Origin: Zygnema cylindricum
Lineage: Eukaryota; Streptophyta; Zygnematophyceae; Zygnematales; Zygnemataceae
DNA length: 62,000 bases
NCBI GenBank assembly: GCA_037447655.1
Contig: JBBHKE010002863.1
Span: 183,119 to 245,118, forward strand
Reading direction: 5' to 3'
In this document: piece by piece, positions 33,600 to 46,582 of the stretch
How positions within the stretch are numbered: position 1 is the first letter of the stretch
Layout: each line of letters opens with the position of its first letter
Position numbers and translations under genes: made by a program
Notes under the pieces: model-generated
Seen by the model: only the letters and a program-made list of their open reading frames with translations
Database searches by the model: none
What the model was told of the DNA's origin: nothing

Positions 33600-35100
33600 C
33601 ATCATGATCTATGCTAATATAAACCTGAAGCCCTCCGGAATTTGTAGGCGCCTTCCATACGGTTTGGTACATTCCATAAATTTGGAATGGTCGGGATCCA
33701 CCACCTGGTGTCGCTCAGATGCGTTGATATCAGTACACCCACTCGATTTCGGGATTGTATTTCTTCTACGGTTTCATTGTATTGCGTCAATTCCGAAACG
33801 GATTCTGGTGCCAAATTTTGGGGGCCGGCCGGATTTGGCCGGGTGATTCAATTTTTTTTCTTTTTATGTACAGCCGGGTAACCAAAAAACGAAAAAAAAT
33901 CAACGGTTTCGTAGATACATACTAATAGTGTCCATACTATCCAACATTATTGTACTTTATACCACAAATTTGGTAACTATCCGGGTACGCGTAGTTGCTA
34001 AAAATTGGGTTTTGGTTAACTTCTTATTTCTTGTAAACATGTTTGGGGTAAGGAGTAACAATTTAGGAGCGTGCAATAAGGGTGAACCTCCATCATGCGA
34101 AAAGTGAGGTTGTTTACTACAAAAAGTGCATTTTGTACAAGCCCGTATTGCTTTTTTTTTTATTATTGGAAAACATGTTTACTGAAAATTTGGGAAGATT
34201 CTCCAAAATTTTGGTCGATAACGTCGACCGTTAGATTCGGTATTTTCTAAGCAAACGCTCATTCTATCCTGTGCCTGGCTATTGTCCTCCACTATTTTCA
34301 AGACAAGCCACGCACTCGAAGTGAACGATTGGTACACTTGGAAATAAAAGATGTAATCCACGACGGACGAGCCATGACAACCTAACAATTGGCAAAGGCC
34401 ATATGCCTTCTACGAGGATTCAAATCCACCCAAACTGACTAAAAACCATTTGCCGGAGGATATCATCTAAAGTTGTTTTTGACATCAATTGACATTTGCG
34501 GAAAGGACTGTGTTTAAAACATAATTGTGCAATTGGAATAGTGATAAAGTAGGCACGGACAGCTCATGAAATTTTATACTTTTCCCCAAATCTTAATATA
34601 TTCTGCCGACCGTCCAGATACGACGTTCACATTTTGTGCTTTTGGAATTTTTGACAATTCTTGTAGTTAGAATAAGACCTTACATAGTTTCAATCGGAAT
34701 AAAGTACGTAGGCAATAGTTGTCTTATTGACACGACGTGATAGAGAAGTGATCAAAATATTATTGCCGGTAAAGGATTTTGTATGATTATTGTCCGCGGG
34801 CTATGGAGAAGACTCCTAACTCGACCAGATTTTCGGTGTTCAGATTTTGAAAAAATAAAAAATGTCGGATTCGGGTATGTGAAATTTTGACATTTGTGAC
34901 CTTTAACTCTTGGTATGTAAAACTCCACTTATGGGAATCCAGCCTTAGACGTTGTTCTGATGAAATGTTGGTTCGCGAAAGCGTGACGCGATTTAGCGCC
35001 GACGTAAACATTACAAGTTGGCGATGCGACAATACCTTTGTACGACGGATCTTGCTACATTTGCATTGAGTGAATTTGACACCTTAAAATGTAGCTTAAT
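33600..35100. repeat. Dispersed repeat D, copy without the element cluster
   Basis: Carries the GTGCCAAATTTTGGGGGCCG region (33,808) and, only about 100 bp further on, CATACTATCCAACATTATT (33,938), then GAGTAACAATTTAGGAGCG (about 34,050) and AATGTCGGATTCGGGTATG (34,862). In the 5.4-7.9 kb copy the first two landmarks are over 2 kb apart because of the miniature elements. Confidence 0.55.
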
Positions 35101-35369
35101 GGTACATCCCTCATTGTTATTAGTGTTAGAGAAAAATTAGTGTAAATGTTAATTAAGAGCAATTTCCCATGTGAAAAAGTAAAGGTTTTTTCTTGTCATT
35201 TTTCTCCAAAACTAAGCCAGCAACGAGATTTCTGTAACCATACCAAAAAAATGAAATTGTCACAATACAATCTGCGTCGAATTTAAACCCTAAATGATCT
35301 GCGTCACATTGAAACCCTAAATGTAACGCATTTTGTCGTCTAGCATGTCTAAACCTACTTTTGCTTCCT

Positions 35370-35694
35370 TTCTAAGAGAGAGAGATAGAGAATGGAGAAA
35401 GCGAGAGGGGGAGGGAGAGGGAAAGAGAGGGACAGATTGAGAAACAACAAAAGTTGGAGGAGAGGGGAGTGGAGAGGGTGAGGGAGAGGCAGGGAGATAA
35501 GAGTGGAGAAATGAGTGGGAAAAGGAGGCACCTGTTTGGAGAACAAGGGAGAGGGAGTGATAGGGAGAGGCGACGGAGGGGGAGTGGGAGAGATAGATGG
35601 AGAGAGAGAGTGAAAAAAATGGGGTGAATGATAGTGGGATGGAAATCTCTCGCTCCCTCTCTCTCTCACTCTCTCTCTCTCTCTCTTTCTCTCT

Positions 35695-35749
<55 letters not shown>

Positions 35750-35750
35750 A
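35370..35750. repeat. GA-rich, CT-rich and TA microsatellite block
   Basis: Irregular GAGAGGGA runs, then CTCTCT (about 35,645-35,731), then TATATA to about 35,748. No coding content. Confidence 0.85.
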
Positions 35751-36535
35751 GTTTTAGTCGCTCACCCTAGCCCCTAGCCGAGGATTAGGGTAGATAAGCT
35801 TAGAACAAACACTGTGAAGGGGTGGCGTTATGTGCCTCACAAGGGTTTAGAGATGGGAGAAGAAATAGATGTAGACAATGGAGCAGACAGGTTTAAACAG
35901 CTTTGAATAAGACTATAAAAGTAGGAATTACAATTTGCCTCGAAAAACATTCACTAAAAAAATAAAGTTGGATTCTCCTAGTATGACTATGTCGAATCTC
36001 TGTGATCTTTGTGATCTTTGATCTCTCTGTACAATGAGTTTCTATGAACATAATGCCAAAACATCATTGCTTATCAAATTGCTAAGATTGTACTATGAGA
36101 GATGTGTTGTTTGGGAGATATAAACTTTTCCTATGGAATGATCTCAATTTGTACATGTGCACTGTAATCTGAATGTGAAATGTGTGCACGATGAGGTTGA
36201 ATCGCTAGACGCCAAAATATACGATATCAGCCGTCAGTGGCCGCGCCCAAAGATGCGTCAATATTTTCGCTGAAAACTATATGCCGTAGAATCGTCCAGC
36301 AATTCCATGCGATTTAATCCTGCCGTTCGTACAATATCGGCGATCGATTTCCATACATAATATCGGTCGAGATTGTCAAAAATCAACACTCCCACTCGAG
36401 CTTGTGTCATTATTTGTTGTGCTCCTCGATTTCATCAAATCGCTAATTTGTGGTTGGCACTTTAGAGGTATTATACCTGCGTAATCAGCTGCGTACAATC
36501 TCTGCGTTATCAGCTGCGTACAATCTGTACCCTTG
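35751..36535. other. Unassigned sequence
   Basis: No coding frame of note. A 21-bp duplicated string containing TCAGCTGCGTACAATCT lies at about 36,485-36,525. Otherwise nothing seen. Confidence 0.4.
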
Positions 36536-37114
36536 CTAAATCAACAAAATTTGTGATTTGTTAATACCAAAAAGATTTTGCTTCCAATAACATTTTTGTC
36601 TGTTATAACCACCTCTGGTCCTTCGAATCCTGATTGTTCGTTCATGGACCGTGGGGATTCGTTTTCCGTACAAAGGAATTGCAGCGTTGGCGACCGCATC
36701 CTTTGTTAGTGACTCATCAATCAAATTACATGATGTGTAATCCCTTTCATTCGTGTGATCTTGCAAATCCAAGATTCGCGTAATTCTTGGTGAACCCTCG
36801 CCGCAGATGTAACAATCACGAAGTGTTTTAATTTCGACGTCGCAAAGAGGTGCGTAATAAAACCATCGTCGCTCGACCAATTTAAATCGTTCAATATATA
36901 AATTTGTGGTCGTGATGACGTCGCTCGATCTAGGCGATCGTATTTTTCGTTCGCTAAGCGTCGCTGAAATTGTCGTCGCTCGACCAATTTTGATCATTTG
37001 ATGTCTGAGCGTGTGGCCGCGATGATGTCGCATGAAGTGTACGACCCTTCGTTTGTGTCGCGCCTTCGTCCCTTGTTTCCTAAGGTACTTGTATCGCGCC
37101 TTTGTCGCATCCAT
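36536..37114 (-). CDS. Unrecognised ORF, 192 aa, Arg-rich
   Basis: A minus-strand frame of 192 codons, the longest in this region outside retroelements. Basic and Arg/Ile-rich, with no domain I recognise. Part of it comes from an imperfect direct repeat of about 60 bp (CGTCGCTCGACCAATTT at 36,867 and 36,975), which argues that it may be a repeat-derived frame rather than a gene. Confidence 0.25.
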   Translation of the reverse strand: MDATKARYKYLRKQGTKARHKRRVVHFMRHHRGHTLRHQMIKIGRATTISATLSERKIRSPRSSDVITTTNLYIERFKLVERRWFYYAPLCDVEIKTLRDCYICGEGSPRITRILDLQDHTNERDYTSCNLIDESLTKDAVANAAIPLYGKRIPTVHERTIRIRRTRGGYNRQKCYWKQNLFGINKSQILLI

Positions 37115-38930
37115 ATAGTGGGAGGCGCTCTAACATATAGTACCATTAGGTTTTAGGTTAGTTTTCTCAAAACCCTCTCCTCCAATTTCTTCTATGTCCA
37201 TTTTCCCTTTGTCATTCTGTAGGATGTCATAGGTTACACTCTCTCTATCCATTAGACTACCATGACTTAGAATGTTTCTCTGACTTAGGCTTCTTTGTCC
37301 CTCTAAGCTGACTTCCCCCTCTTCTCCTCTTAATCCTTTAATCATGAGTTTGCTAAGGGATTTAGGGTATTGGATTTCCTTCCCCTCTTTCCCAACCACG
37401 ACTTTTGCTGCGCATTGTGTGTGGTAGCTTTCCTTTGGTGGGAGCCTGATGCCTCTGCGTGTTTGTCTCGCGGAGTCTTGAGGTAAGATTCGCGTTCTTG
37501 CTTCTTGATGAGGTTAGAATGTTGGATTTTCGATCTCCAACTTTTGCTTTTTTGCTGATTGAGATGAGAACTTGATTTCTTCCTCTGCTGCAGATCTTGC
37601 AATTTGTTGTTTCCTGTAGGGTCCCACTTTACACATTGATGTTAGTTTGAATTTGTGAATTTTTTTTGACCCACTCACGCCTTCAGCTGTGATCGGACTT
37701 TGCAGGTTCTTTTCCATAGGTTGCATGGTTGGCTAAACTTCGACCCTTGCCCGAAAGCTTGATGATGGAGATGTGACAAGGTTAATCTTCCTTCCAAATT
37801 TTGGTAAGTCTCTTATCTCCCTCCTTTAAAGCTTTCCTCCTAATGCATTGTTGTTTAGGTTTAGCAATGCTTCCTTATAGGTCCTTGGAGCTTATTTGGC
37901 CTGAATTTTTGACATTATATTTCCTTCTGCAGATTTGGTGGTTATCTACGATGGATTGGACTCGATTTGGATCTCTTCTCAATGTGCACTCCCACTGTCG
38001 TCGAATTCTCGGTTCCCTCTAGGTGTGTTCCGGTGAAAGAGTCTATTTTTACTGGCATTCATTTTTTGCAGTGATGCCTAAAAGAGTTTGAAGGGTTAGT
38101 GACATTCTCTAGAGTTTTGCATAAATTTCTTTCTTTTCTGCAAATGTATTCTGTCTGGTATTTGAAGTAATGAGAATTTTTTTTCTTTCCTGCAAATGTA
38201 TTCTGTCTTGTATTTGATGTGATGATGGTTTCTGACTTCGTCTCTAACTCCTCTTTTCCTCCTCTTTTGTTTGCAAATTTCCCATCTTTTCTGTTGGCTT
38301 GAAGACATGCGATGTCTTGCTTGCTGGGGGTCTCAGCGGAGGATATGAATGATTCGGCATTTTGCTCGCTTCTTGGCTCCTCCTCGCATGAGTTCTAAGA
38401 TGGTAAGTTCCCACATGTCCCTTCTTTTGCCCTGCTCAACTGTCTAAGTTTGTTAGTCCTTGAGCTGTCAACGTTTGGTATTAGTTCAGATTTTCCTTTT
38501 CCTATGGCATCCTTAGATCTAGATCTCTGTGTGTCAGCCTCTAATCTGATCTCTTTTGTGTTATTTCACTTTCAGTTAGCTTTAAAACTTCTCTTCGTGG
38601 AATGTTAGTTTCTATTTTGAGAAATTCTAACACCTCTTTCCATGGTTTTGCAGGACCTTTGTCCCTTCAACTTTTAAGTATTTTCCGTCGGTGGCATGCG
38701 TGATGGCGAGTGATGAGGTGGCTTGGGAACTCCGATTCTCTGACATTGGTGCGAGATTCATGGGACCTTTAGTTAACAACTCCTTTTTTGTAAGAGTTAG
38801 ACTTTCTTGATCCATTTGCCCTCAATTTTTCTGTGAACACGTTCTCTATGCTCCCAATTTTGATGTATTTTATGAGCTTCTTATCATTTTTTGTTTCAGT
38901 CTCACCTCTTGATGTGTTGAACTTTCTATC
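37115..38930. other. Unassigned, T-rich on plus, possible gene remnant
   Basis: On the plus strand there are several splice-like signals (GGTAAGT at about 37,802 and 38,400; TGCAG at about 37,595, 37,934 and 38,654) in T-rich intron-like sequence, but no exon encodes a recognisable domain. On the minus strand, Lys/Ser-rich frames (37,130-37,726) overlap with frame changes and could be a decayed retroelement Gag or LINE ORF1. A repeated string containing CTGCAAATGTATTCTGTCT occurs at about 38,136 and 38,190. I cannot choose between these. Confidence 0.3.
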
Positions 38931-39215
38931 TGTAACTCTGAGACCTCCATAGGACCTCAGAGTAGGGAGCTCACACGAAGCCTCTAGGATAACCCTGACC
39001 CCTTTGTGTTTCAGCAAGAATAACTGCCACCCTGGCAAACAAAAACTCAGACCACCTTCACCCCTGTAAAGGCAAGAATCCCCTGAGTCTATAGCAAAAA
39101 GAATCTCTGAATTTGCTCCCCTGAGCAGTAAGTTATGAAGGGTCAAAGTTGACCTTTTGTACAGAAGCTCTCTGGGAGAGAGGGTCCAATCTATCAATTT
39201 TTTCTTCCTGTCTCC
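38931..39215 (-). repeat. Copia LTR fragment (family 3), minus orientation
   Basis: Starts with TGTAACTCTGAGACCTCC and matches the inner ends of the LTRs at 54,753 and 59,890 for about 285 bp, including GACCCCTTTGTGTTTCAGCA and the GGTCAAAGTTGACCTTTTGT string, then diverges. The rest of the LTR is missing. Confidence 0.7.
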
Positions 39216-39524
39216 CCTTTCTATGTTCCTCCAACAGGTGTTTTCATCTCCAGTGTTTTGTTTTGTGATACTTGCAGTTTAATAGTTATGAGCTTGAGAT
39301 ATGTTTTCTTGCTCCTTGTCTAATAATTAATTGCTTGTCGTTCCAAATTTTCTTTGGAATGCCTTGCGTCATTGTCTCTTAGTTTCTGTTTGGTGCTAAT
39401 TTTTCTGCCATTGACTTTCAAATTCTTCGACTTCACCCATTTGACTCGATTGGAGCTGTCCTTCATTTGGCCTTGTTGCCTCAGACGGGTCCCTCTCCCT
39501 TTGCAACCAGCTTCTTCTCCCTTT
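39216..39524. other. Unassigned spacer
   Basis: Sequence between the LTR fragment and the satellite. No gene or repeat recognised. Confidence 0.4.
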
Positions 39525-41008
39525 ACAACCTAAACATTCTTTGTGTGCAAAATGTCGTCGAAGGTCATAAACATATGCTCGAAGCGTATGGTTTTTACGC
39601 CTTTGCATTAATTCATATACTTTTCAAGATTGACAACACGTGGTTTTACACTTTCAATATTTGTTTTAATACGTATCGTTAAAAAACTTGAAGTAACTAT
39701 TGACGCACATTAAAATGAGCGATCGTGTGCGCTAGTCGTTTTCTCGTTGGTTCAACCCAAAAACGTGTTATTGTGGTGCTTTGTGCTTGCTATGTTGTAC
39801 GTTCTCGCACAAAATAGGTTTGTTATTGTAAACAACGGTTTAAACATGCTTTGTGTGCAAAACGTCGTCGAAGGTCCTAAACATATGCTCCAAGCGTATG
39901 GTTATTACGCCTTTTCATTATACTTTTAAAGCCCGACAACACATGGTTATACACTTTCAATATTTGTTGTAATATGAATCGTCAAAAAACTTGAAGTGAT
40001 TATCGACGCACGTCTAATTGAGCGATCGTGTGCGCCGGTCAATTTCTCGTTGGTTCAACCCAAAAACAGGTTATTGTGGTGTTTTGTGCTTGCTATGTTG
40101 GACGTCCTCGCACAAAATAGGTTTGTTATTGTAAACAATGTTTTAAACATACTTTGTGTGCAAAACGTCATCGAAGGTCCTAAACATATGCTCGAAACGT
40201 ATGGTTTTTACGCCTTTGTATTAATTCATATACTTTTAAAGCCCGACAACACGTGGTTATACACTTTCAAAATTTGTTGTAATACGTATTGTTAAAAAAC
40301 TTGAAGTAATTATTGACGCACATGTAAATTAGTGATTGTGTGCGCTGGTCGATTTCTCGTTGGTTCAACCCAAAAATAGGTTATTGTGGTGCTTTGTGCT
40401 TATTATGTTGTACGTCCTCACACAAAATAGGTTGGTTATTGTATACAACCGTTTAAACATGCTTTGTGTGCAAAACGTCGGCGAAGGTCCTAAACATATG
40501 CTCTAAGCGTATGGCTATTACGCCTTTGCATTATTCTTTTAAAGCTAAACAATACGTGGTTATACACTTTCAATTTTTGTTCTAAAACGTATCGTTAAAA
40601 AACTTGAAGTAATATCGACGCATGTCTAAATGATCTATGGTGTGCGCCGATCGATTTCTCGTTGGTTCAACCCAAAAATAGGTTATTCTGGTGCTTTGTG
40701 CTTGCTATGTTGTACGTCCTTGCACAAAATATGTTTGTTATTGTAAACATTGGTTTAAACATGCTTTGTGTGCAAAACGTCTTCGAAGGTCCTAAACATA
40801 TGCTCTAACATATGGTTTTTATGCCCTTGCATTAATTCATATTTTTTTAAAGCCCGACAACACGTGGTTATACACTTTCAATGTTTGTTGTAATACGTAT
40901 GATTAAAAATCTTCAAGTAACTATCGATGCACATTCGAATGAGCGATGGCGTGCGCCGGTCGATTTCTCGTTGGTTCAACCCAAAAACGGGTTATTGTGG
41001 TGCTTTGT
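39525..41008. repeat. Tandem satellite, ~306-bp unit, five copies
   Basis: The landmark CTTTGTGTGCAAAA occurs at 39,538, 39,849, 40,152, 40,462 and 40,764, a spacing of 311, 303, 310 and 302 bp. Each unit carries TTGGTTCAACCCAAAAA and GACAACACGTGGTTATACAC. Copies look roughly 90 percent alike. Unit length varies by indels, so the short frames inside (up to 99 codons) are not conserved between copies and are probably not genes. Confidence 0.9.
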
Positions 41009-41010
41009 GT

Positions 41011-41112
41011 TGAAAATCACTAGATTTATAGGATATTTTCTAGGTCTAAAATAAAATAAAAGAGCAGGCAGCTTGCTTCCACCTTTCTTCTCTATCCCCC
41101 ATACTGGTTGTT
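41011..41112 (+). repeat. LTR 5' fragment (family 3a), plus orientation
   Basis: TGAAAATCACTAGATTTATA followed by GGATATTTTCTAGGTCT matches the start of the LTR at 43,332. It breaks off where a minus-oriented LTR begins, so it is the interrupted left LTR of the element below. Confidence 0.65.
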
Positions 41113-42072
41113 GAAACTTTGTGTGCTCCATTGCCCACAAAAATCGCAGATCTAAAAGAAGCTAATCTAGGTGATGCCAACTCCAACTTGATATAAACCT
41201 ACATGATTGACCCTTTGACAATCAGAACCCCAATACAACTCATCCCTACGAAATAACACTTTCTGTGTGCTTTGTTCCATCACATAATGCAAAGTTATTA
41301 TATGAGATTTGGACACATTCATCCACTTTGACTTTCCCTTAGAAATGCAGCCACCCTGGTAGAAAAAAACTGACCGACTACACCCTTGTGTAGCGTGGAC
41401 TCCCGTGAGTCCGCAACAAAAAGAATCACTGAAAATGGTGAAGTAAATTGATGGTTATGAATGGTCAAAGATGACCTTTTGTACAGGAGCTCTCTTGGAG
41501 AGAGGCGGCTATCTACTATTTTTTTCTAAATCCTCTATCTCTCTCTAAACCCCCACTACTGACGTACAGCACCAATGAAATTATTGTGTCGTACATAAAA
41601 GTACAGCCGCCGGTGTACTTTCAGTACGGCCGTTGTACGACATGGTCAAAATGGCGACACATGTCGTATCCGGATTTGTTCCCGTAATCTCCGGAGTTGC
41701 CACAATCCAATGTTGGCGCCCCACGTGTTACTCAAGGTGGCAATGACCGTAAAACGCCAAAAGTACCTATTCCGCGATCGCGGCCTTCCGATCAAAACCG
41801 ACTTTAATTTTAACCGTTGAAAATGGGTGCTCGGTATTTGTTTCACGGTCGAAACAAATGCGCGGTATCCTTTTCGTGATGTACATAAGACCGTACTATA
41901 TTTGAACTGTTTGTATGTACTAGGAATCAATTCCTCTAGTTAAATGAATTGATCTACTTAATAACATTTATATGTTTATCAAACCTAACAATACTTAGCA
42001 GTCGTCCTAGACTAATGGATAAAGCTATCGGTTAATGGTTAATTTGACGGACGACAAGTTCAAGGTTCGCCG
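41113..42072 (-). repeat. LTR (family 3b), truncated, minus orientation
   Basis: The reverse complement of 41,113-41,340 matches the end of the solo LTR at 53,010-53,225 (shared GGGAAAGTCAAAGTGG), and the remainder follows the family 3 LTR order, including a tRNA-like module at about 42,001-42,072. It stops abruptly against RT sequence, so the LTR start is deleted. Confidence 0.6.
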
Positions 42073-43292
42073 CCTTCCTCAACAGTGAACTGGAGGAGGA
42101 AATCTTCATGCGGCAACCAGAAGGTTTTGTAGAGGAAAGAGAGGAAAGCAAAGTCTGCAGACTTATAAAGTCCTTATATGGACTGAAGCAGGCCCCCAGA
42201 CAATGGAATAAGAAACTAGATGAGTTTCTTACCAGTTTGGGGAATATTCGGATCAGTTTTGACCATTCTATTTATATGTTTGAGGATGAGAATGGTGTGA
42301 TTTTTATTGCAATTTATGTGGATGATTTGCTCGTATTGAGTAAGTCTATGGAAAAGGTAAATAAGCTAAAGAAAGATCATAGAAGTAGATTTGACATGAA
42401 GGATTTAGGGGAGGCTAAATATATTTTGGGAATTCAAATGGAAAGGGATAGGGGGAAGAGGATAATCAGACTTACTCAGAAAGAGGCTATAGGAAATATG
42501 CTGAAGAAATTTCAGATGGAGAATGCAAACATTTGTACCACTCCCATGGACATGAAGAAAGTAAGTGATGGGAGTGTAGAAGGAGGAGTGATAATGCTAG
42601 ATGGTCAGATGAGTCCAGAAGAGAGGCAGTTTATGAAGTCTATTCATTGGAGACAGGTTGTAGGAAGCTTGATTTACTTTATGAATTGTACCAGACGTGA
42701 CATAGCTGCAACAGTTGGAGTCCTAAGTAGGAGTCTTAATGATCCCACAAAGAGAGACTGGGAGGCAGCCTATAGAGTAATGAGATACGTGGTGGGAACT
42801 AAGGATCTATGGTTGCATTTGGGAGGGGAGCACACTGACATCACTACTTGGAGTGATGCCAGTTAAAGGGATGCACCGATGAGAAGATGCACTTCTGGGT
42901 ATGTATTATATGTGGGAGAAGGTGTTTGCTGTTGGAGCAGCAAGGAATAAAAGGTTGTTGCCCAGTCCACTATGGAAGCTGAGTACATGGCCTCTTGTTC
43001 TGCTGTGAAAGAGCTGATGTGGGTGAAGTCTTTGTTGCAAGAATTAGGATACATGAAGAAGGGAGTGCATGAAGTGTTTTATGATAATCAGGCTACCATT
43101 GCAATTGCAACCAATCCAAAACATCATTTCAAAGCTAAGCATGTGGACATAAGATTGAGTTTTGTGAGGGAAATAGTAGAAAATAAAATTGTGAATTTGG
43201 TGTATAGAAGTGATGGGGAAATGGTTGCTGATTTGATGACAAAGCCTGTGCCATCTCCCAAGCTAAAGTACTGTAGAGAAAAGGTGGATTAA
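42073..43292 (+). pseudogene. Copia RT (C-terminal part) and RNase H, family 3a
   Basis: Starts mid-domain at TAFLN and continues through LKQAPRQW, YVDDLLVLSKS (42,315-42,326 codes the YVDD) and the RNase H region SGYVLYVG...STMEAEYMA to a frame ending at 43,292. Stops interrupt it in RNase H at 42,864 (after SDAS) and 42,948 (WSSKE-stop). Gag, protease, integrase and the N-terminal RT are missing. Followed by a polypurine tract and LTR, so this is the 3' end of a plus-strand element. Confidence 0.85.
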
Positions 43293-43331
43293 AAGAGAAA
43301 CTAAAATTAGACTAGAAAATAAGGGGAGAGT

Positions 43332-44322
43332 TGAAATCACTAGATTTAGGGGAGGTATTTTCTAGGTCTTAATTAAAATAAAAAGTAAAAAGAAAGCACA
43401 GGCAGCCTGCCTCCACCTTCTCCCTCTAGCCCACATACTTGTTGTAGTCACTTAAGGAGAGAGAGGGCGATAGAGCCATGGCTGCCTTTGCTCCATAGGC
43501 AGGGTTAAGAGTGACCTAAGTCACTCTCAACCAAAAAGGTTGAGTCCGGCAAGACTCGAACCTCCGACTGGTAGGGCGAGGCATAGCCTTCAATCCTTAC
43601 CAGTTTGTCGTAGTAGTCCGTTAGGATGCATAGGGTTTGATAGCTATTTAAACAAAAGATAAGCGACTAATCCGATTAACGAATTACAAATAAAATACAT
43701 AGAAACTAGTTGGATTTTTAGTGCGCACGAAACAAATGTACCGGACATTTGTTTTTGAACGGTTGTCGTTTAAAGCCGGTTTTGATCTGATGGCCTGCAC
43801 CATCACCGAGATCCCGGAATGGCCGCCTTGGCGGTTTTCGGTCGTGACATGACCAGGCGACACGTGGTACGATGTCATTGAGAAGAGGAAATCTCGGAGA
43901 ACATGAGGACAAGTCCGAAGGAGACAGGCGTCCACTTTATGGCCTTATCCTTCACAGCCGTACAGAAAGTACATCCGCCGTACTACCTTTGTGTACTGTA
44001 CAATCTTCTGATTGGTTCCGTACCTCTATAGATAAGAGTTGTGAGAGGGTTTAGGACTTAGTGGATTGAGGAGGTAGCCGCCTCTCTCCCAATAAGCTTG
44101 TATAAATATTAGCATCTTGGCCACTCCAGAACTAATCGCCTGGTTGGGCGTTTTCAGTGATTCTTCTTTTTTTAGACTCAGGGGAGTCCAGACAGCACAG
44201 GGGTGCAGTCAGATTATCTATTTGTCTGTTTGGGTGGCAGTTGCTCAAGTTGAAAGTGGATTAGTTGAAAACTACCTAGAGGCTTCCTCAATTTTCGTCC
44301 AAATGGGGGACACAGAATTGCA
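43332..44322 (+). repeat. Copia LTR (family 3a), 3' LTR
   Basis: Begins TGAAATCACTAG right after the purine-rich AAAATAAGGGGAGAG and ends GAATTGCA, about 991 bp. It shares order with the other family 3 LTRs, including an antisense tRNA-like module at about 43,535-43,625. Its right edge abuts a minus-strand RNase H fragment. Confidence 0.7.
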
Positions 44323-46582
44323 AGTAGCAATAGCGATGGCTGCTTGATTGTCACACCAAATAATCTGTGGACTTGTCTACATGTATTTAAGTTGCTACAA
44401 AATGGAGTTAACCCATACGAGTTCTTTGAATGCAGAAGCTCGTGCCATGTACTCTGACTCCATCGTAGACTGTGCTGCAACCTTTTGCTGCTTGCTGCTT
44501 CAGCAGGAAGTTCCATCTCCGATCTTTAGGATGAAACCGGTTGTGGATTTTCAGCTTGGCATATACCCATAGCTAGCGTCACTTCAAACTGCATTTTCAC
44601 TTCTCATCTTTCGAGTATCAGCTTAAGATCTAGAGTGCCTGCAAGGTATCTCAAAACTATAAACTCTTTTTGCAGCTTCACAGTCTGCCCTCTTTGGATT
44701 CTGCAGACTTCTACTTAGGACTCCTACAGCTATTGCAATGTCAAATCTTGTACAATTCATGAAGTATATGAGACTTCCCACTAGTTGTTTATACGGCTTT
44801 AAAGCCATAAATTCTTCCTCCGTTGACTCTAGGATCTCACTAACCATTATGCCTGAGTTTGACTCAGTTCCATCAAGTTTTTGTCTGAATTCCATGGGAG
44901 TTTTAGATCCTTTTACATCTTTCAAATTTTTCTAGCATTTTACTTATTGCTTCCTTTTGGGTTAACATAATGAGTTTTATGATTCTGTCTCTCTCTACCT
45001 GTATTCCTAAGATATATTTAGATTCACCAAGGTTCACATCTCGAACCTCAACCTTAAGGCCACTTTAATTCGATTTATTTCATCCATAGACTTTCTTATT
45101 AAAAGGAAGTCATCCACATATACACCAATATATATAATTCCATCCTCCCCTTACGGTACCTACCATGAATTATCTGAACTAATCCTTTAAAATCCAAGTC
45201 CAGTAAGAAATTCATCTAGCTTTAAGTTTTTTTGTCTGGGAGCTTGTTACAGCCGATACAACGATTTTATTAGTTTACATACTAAGTTTTATTTCCGTTT
45301 CTCTACATACATCCCAGGTTGTTTCATGTAAATGGTTTCCTCTAATTCTCCATGTAGGAAATCTTTCTTAACATCCATCTGGTGGACTTCCATGTTTTAT
45401 ATAGCAGCCTAACTTAACAAGATTCTGACAGTGTGAAATCTGACAACCAGAAAGAAGGTTTCCTCAAAATCAATACCTTCTTTTAGATTGTAACCTTTGG
45501 TCAGAAGTCTGGCCTTGTATCTTTCGATGGTGTTGTCCAGGTTGAGTTTCACTTTTAACACCCATTTGCTGCCGATGGCTTTACTACCCGTAGGAAGATC
45601 CACCTGCTCCCACGTCTACTCCTCCATGATGGACTTCATTTGTCATTTATCGCCTTGATCCAGTGATTTCTCTCCGGTGATGAGAAGGCCTCCTGAATTG
45701 TTAACGGTTCCGTTGTAGCTGCAAAGAAAGCAAAATGTGAGCTTGCTTGCAGACGGCTGCTGGTTCTCCTCCCCCCGGAAATTTTGATGCTGAAATCATA
45801 GGCAACCTGCGATTTGTTGCCCTATTCTTAGCTGTTGCAGGTGCCAAACTGGATCTGGATTTGTTGGTTCCACATGTGTAGGAAGTTATGTAGATGCTCG
45901 TGCCGAAACAGGTTCTGCAGGAGTTGCTGCATCAAGTATAGGAACCTGTGGAGATGTAGTTGTAGCCATTGACTGTGACTGAAAATAAACAGGTTGAGAA
46001 TGTTGAAAGATCACATACTCCTTTACCTTTCCTGTTTGTTCACTCTTGGTGGTCTTGAACAGATCGACCAAATCCTGTTCATCCTTCAACTGTATATTTC
46101 TACATACAATGAATTTCTTTTTCTCTAAGACATATACCCTATAACCCTTTGCATTGTCATCGTATCCCATAGATCCCAGATAAGCCCTTAGCTTGCATTT
46201 TTGATCTAGTATGCGATGTGTCTAAGACACAACATTTGCTGCCAAATACTCTAAAGTGACTAACATCCGATTTCATACTTGTCTATAGTTCATATGGTGT
46301 AGTCTTAACCGATCTAGATGCAATTTTGTTTTTAATATATAAATTGCATAATCGAATGCTTCAGCCTAGAATTTCAAATATAAACCTTGGTCTTTAAGCA
46401 TAGATCTAGCACTTTCTGTTATAATTCTATTTAGTCTTTCAGATACACCATTCTATTTTGGTGTGTACAAAACTGTCAGGTTATGACTAATGCCTTCCTG
46501 GAGGAGAAACTATTCGAACTCCTTTGAAGTATATTCTCCTCCATTGTCCGATCTTAGTGCCAAGATCGGAACTCCATGCAAC
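44323..46582 (-). pseudogene. Copia integrase-RT-RNase H remnant (family 3), minus strand
   Basis: Read on the minus strand it gives late integrase (SDNGGEYTS near 46,550, then a GYDDNAKGYRVY region at about 46,110-46,170), the RT start (GSKWVLKVKLNLDNTIERYKARL, about 45,500-45,600), later RT (LVGSLIYFMNCTRFDIAIAVG, about 44,700-44,780) and RNase H up to CDNQAAIAIA at 44,323. Multiple stops and frameshifts disrupt it. It is cut at both ends: by the plus-strand LTR on the left and by a junction with another family on the right. Confidence 0.75.

Noticed and set aside
39467-40295. Repeated short frames in the 306-bp satellite as a tandem gene family
   Set aside because: Unit lengths vary by indels and the frame is not kept between copies.
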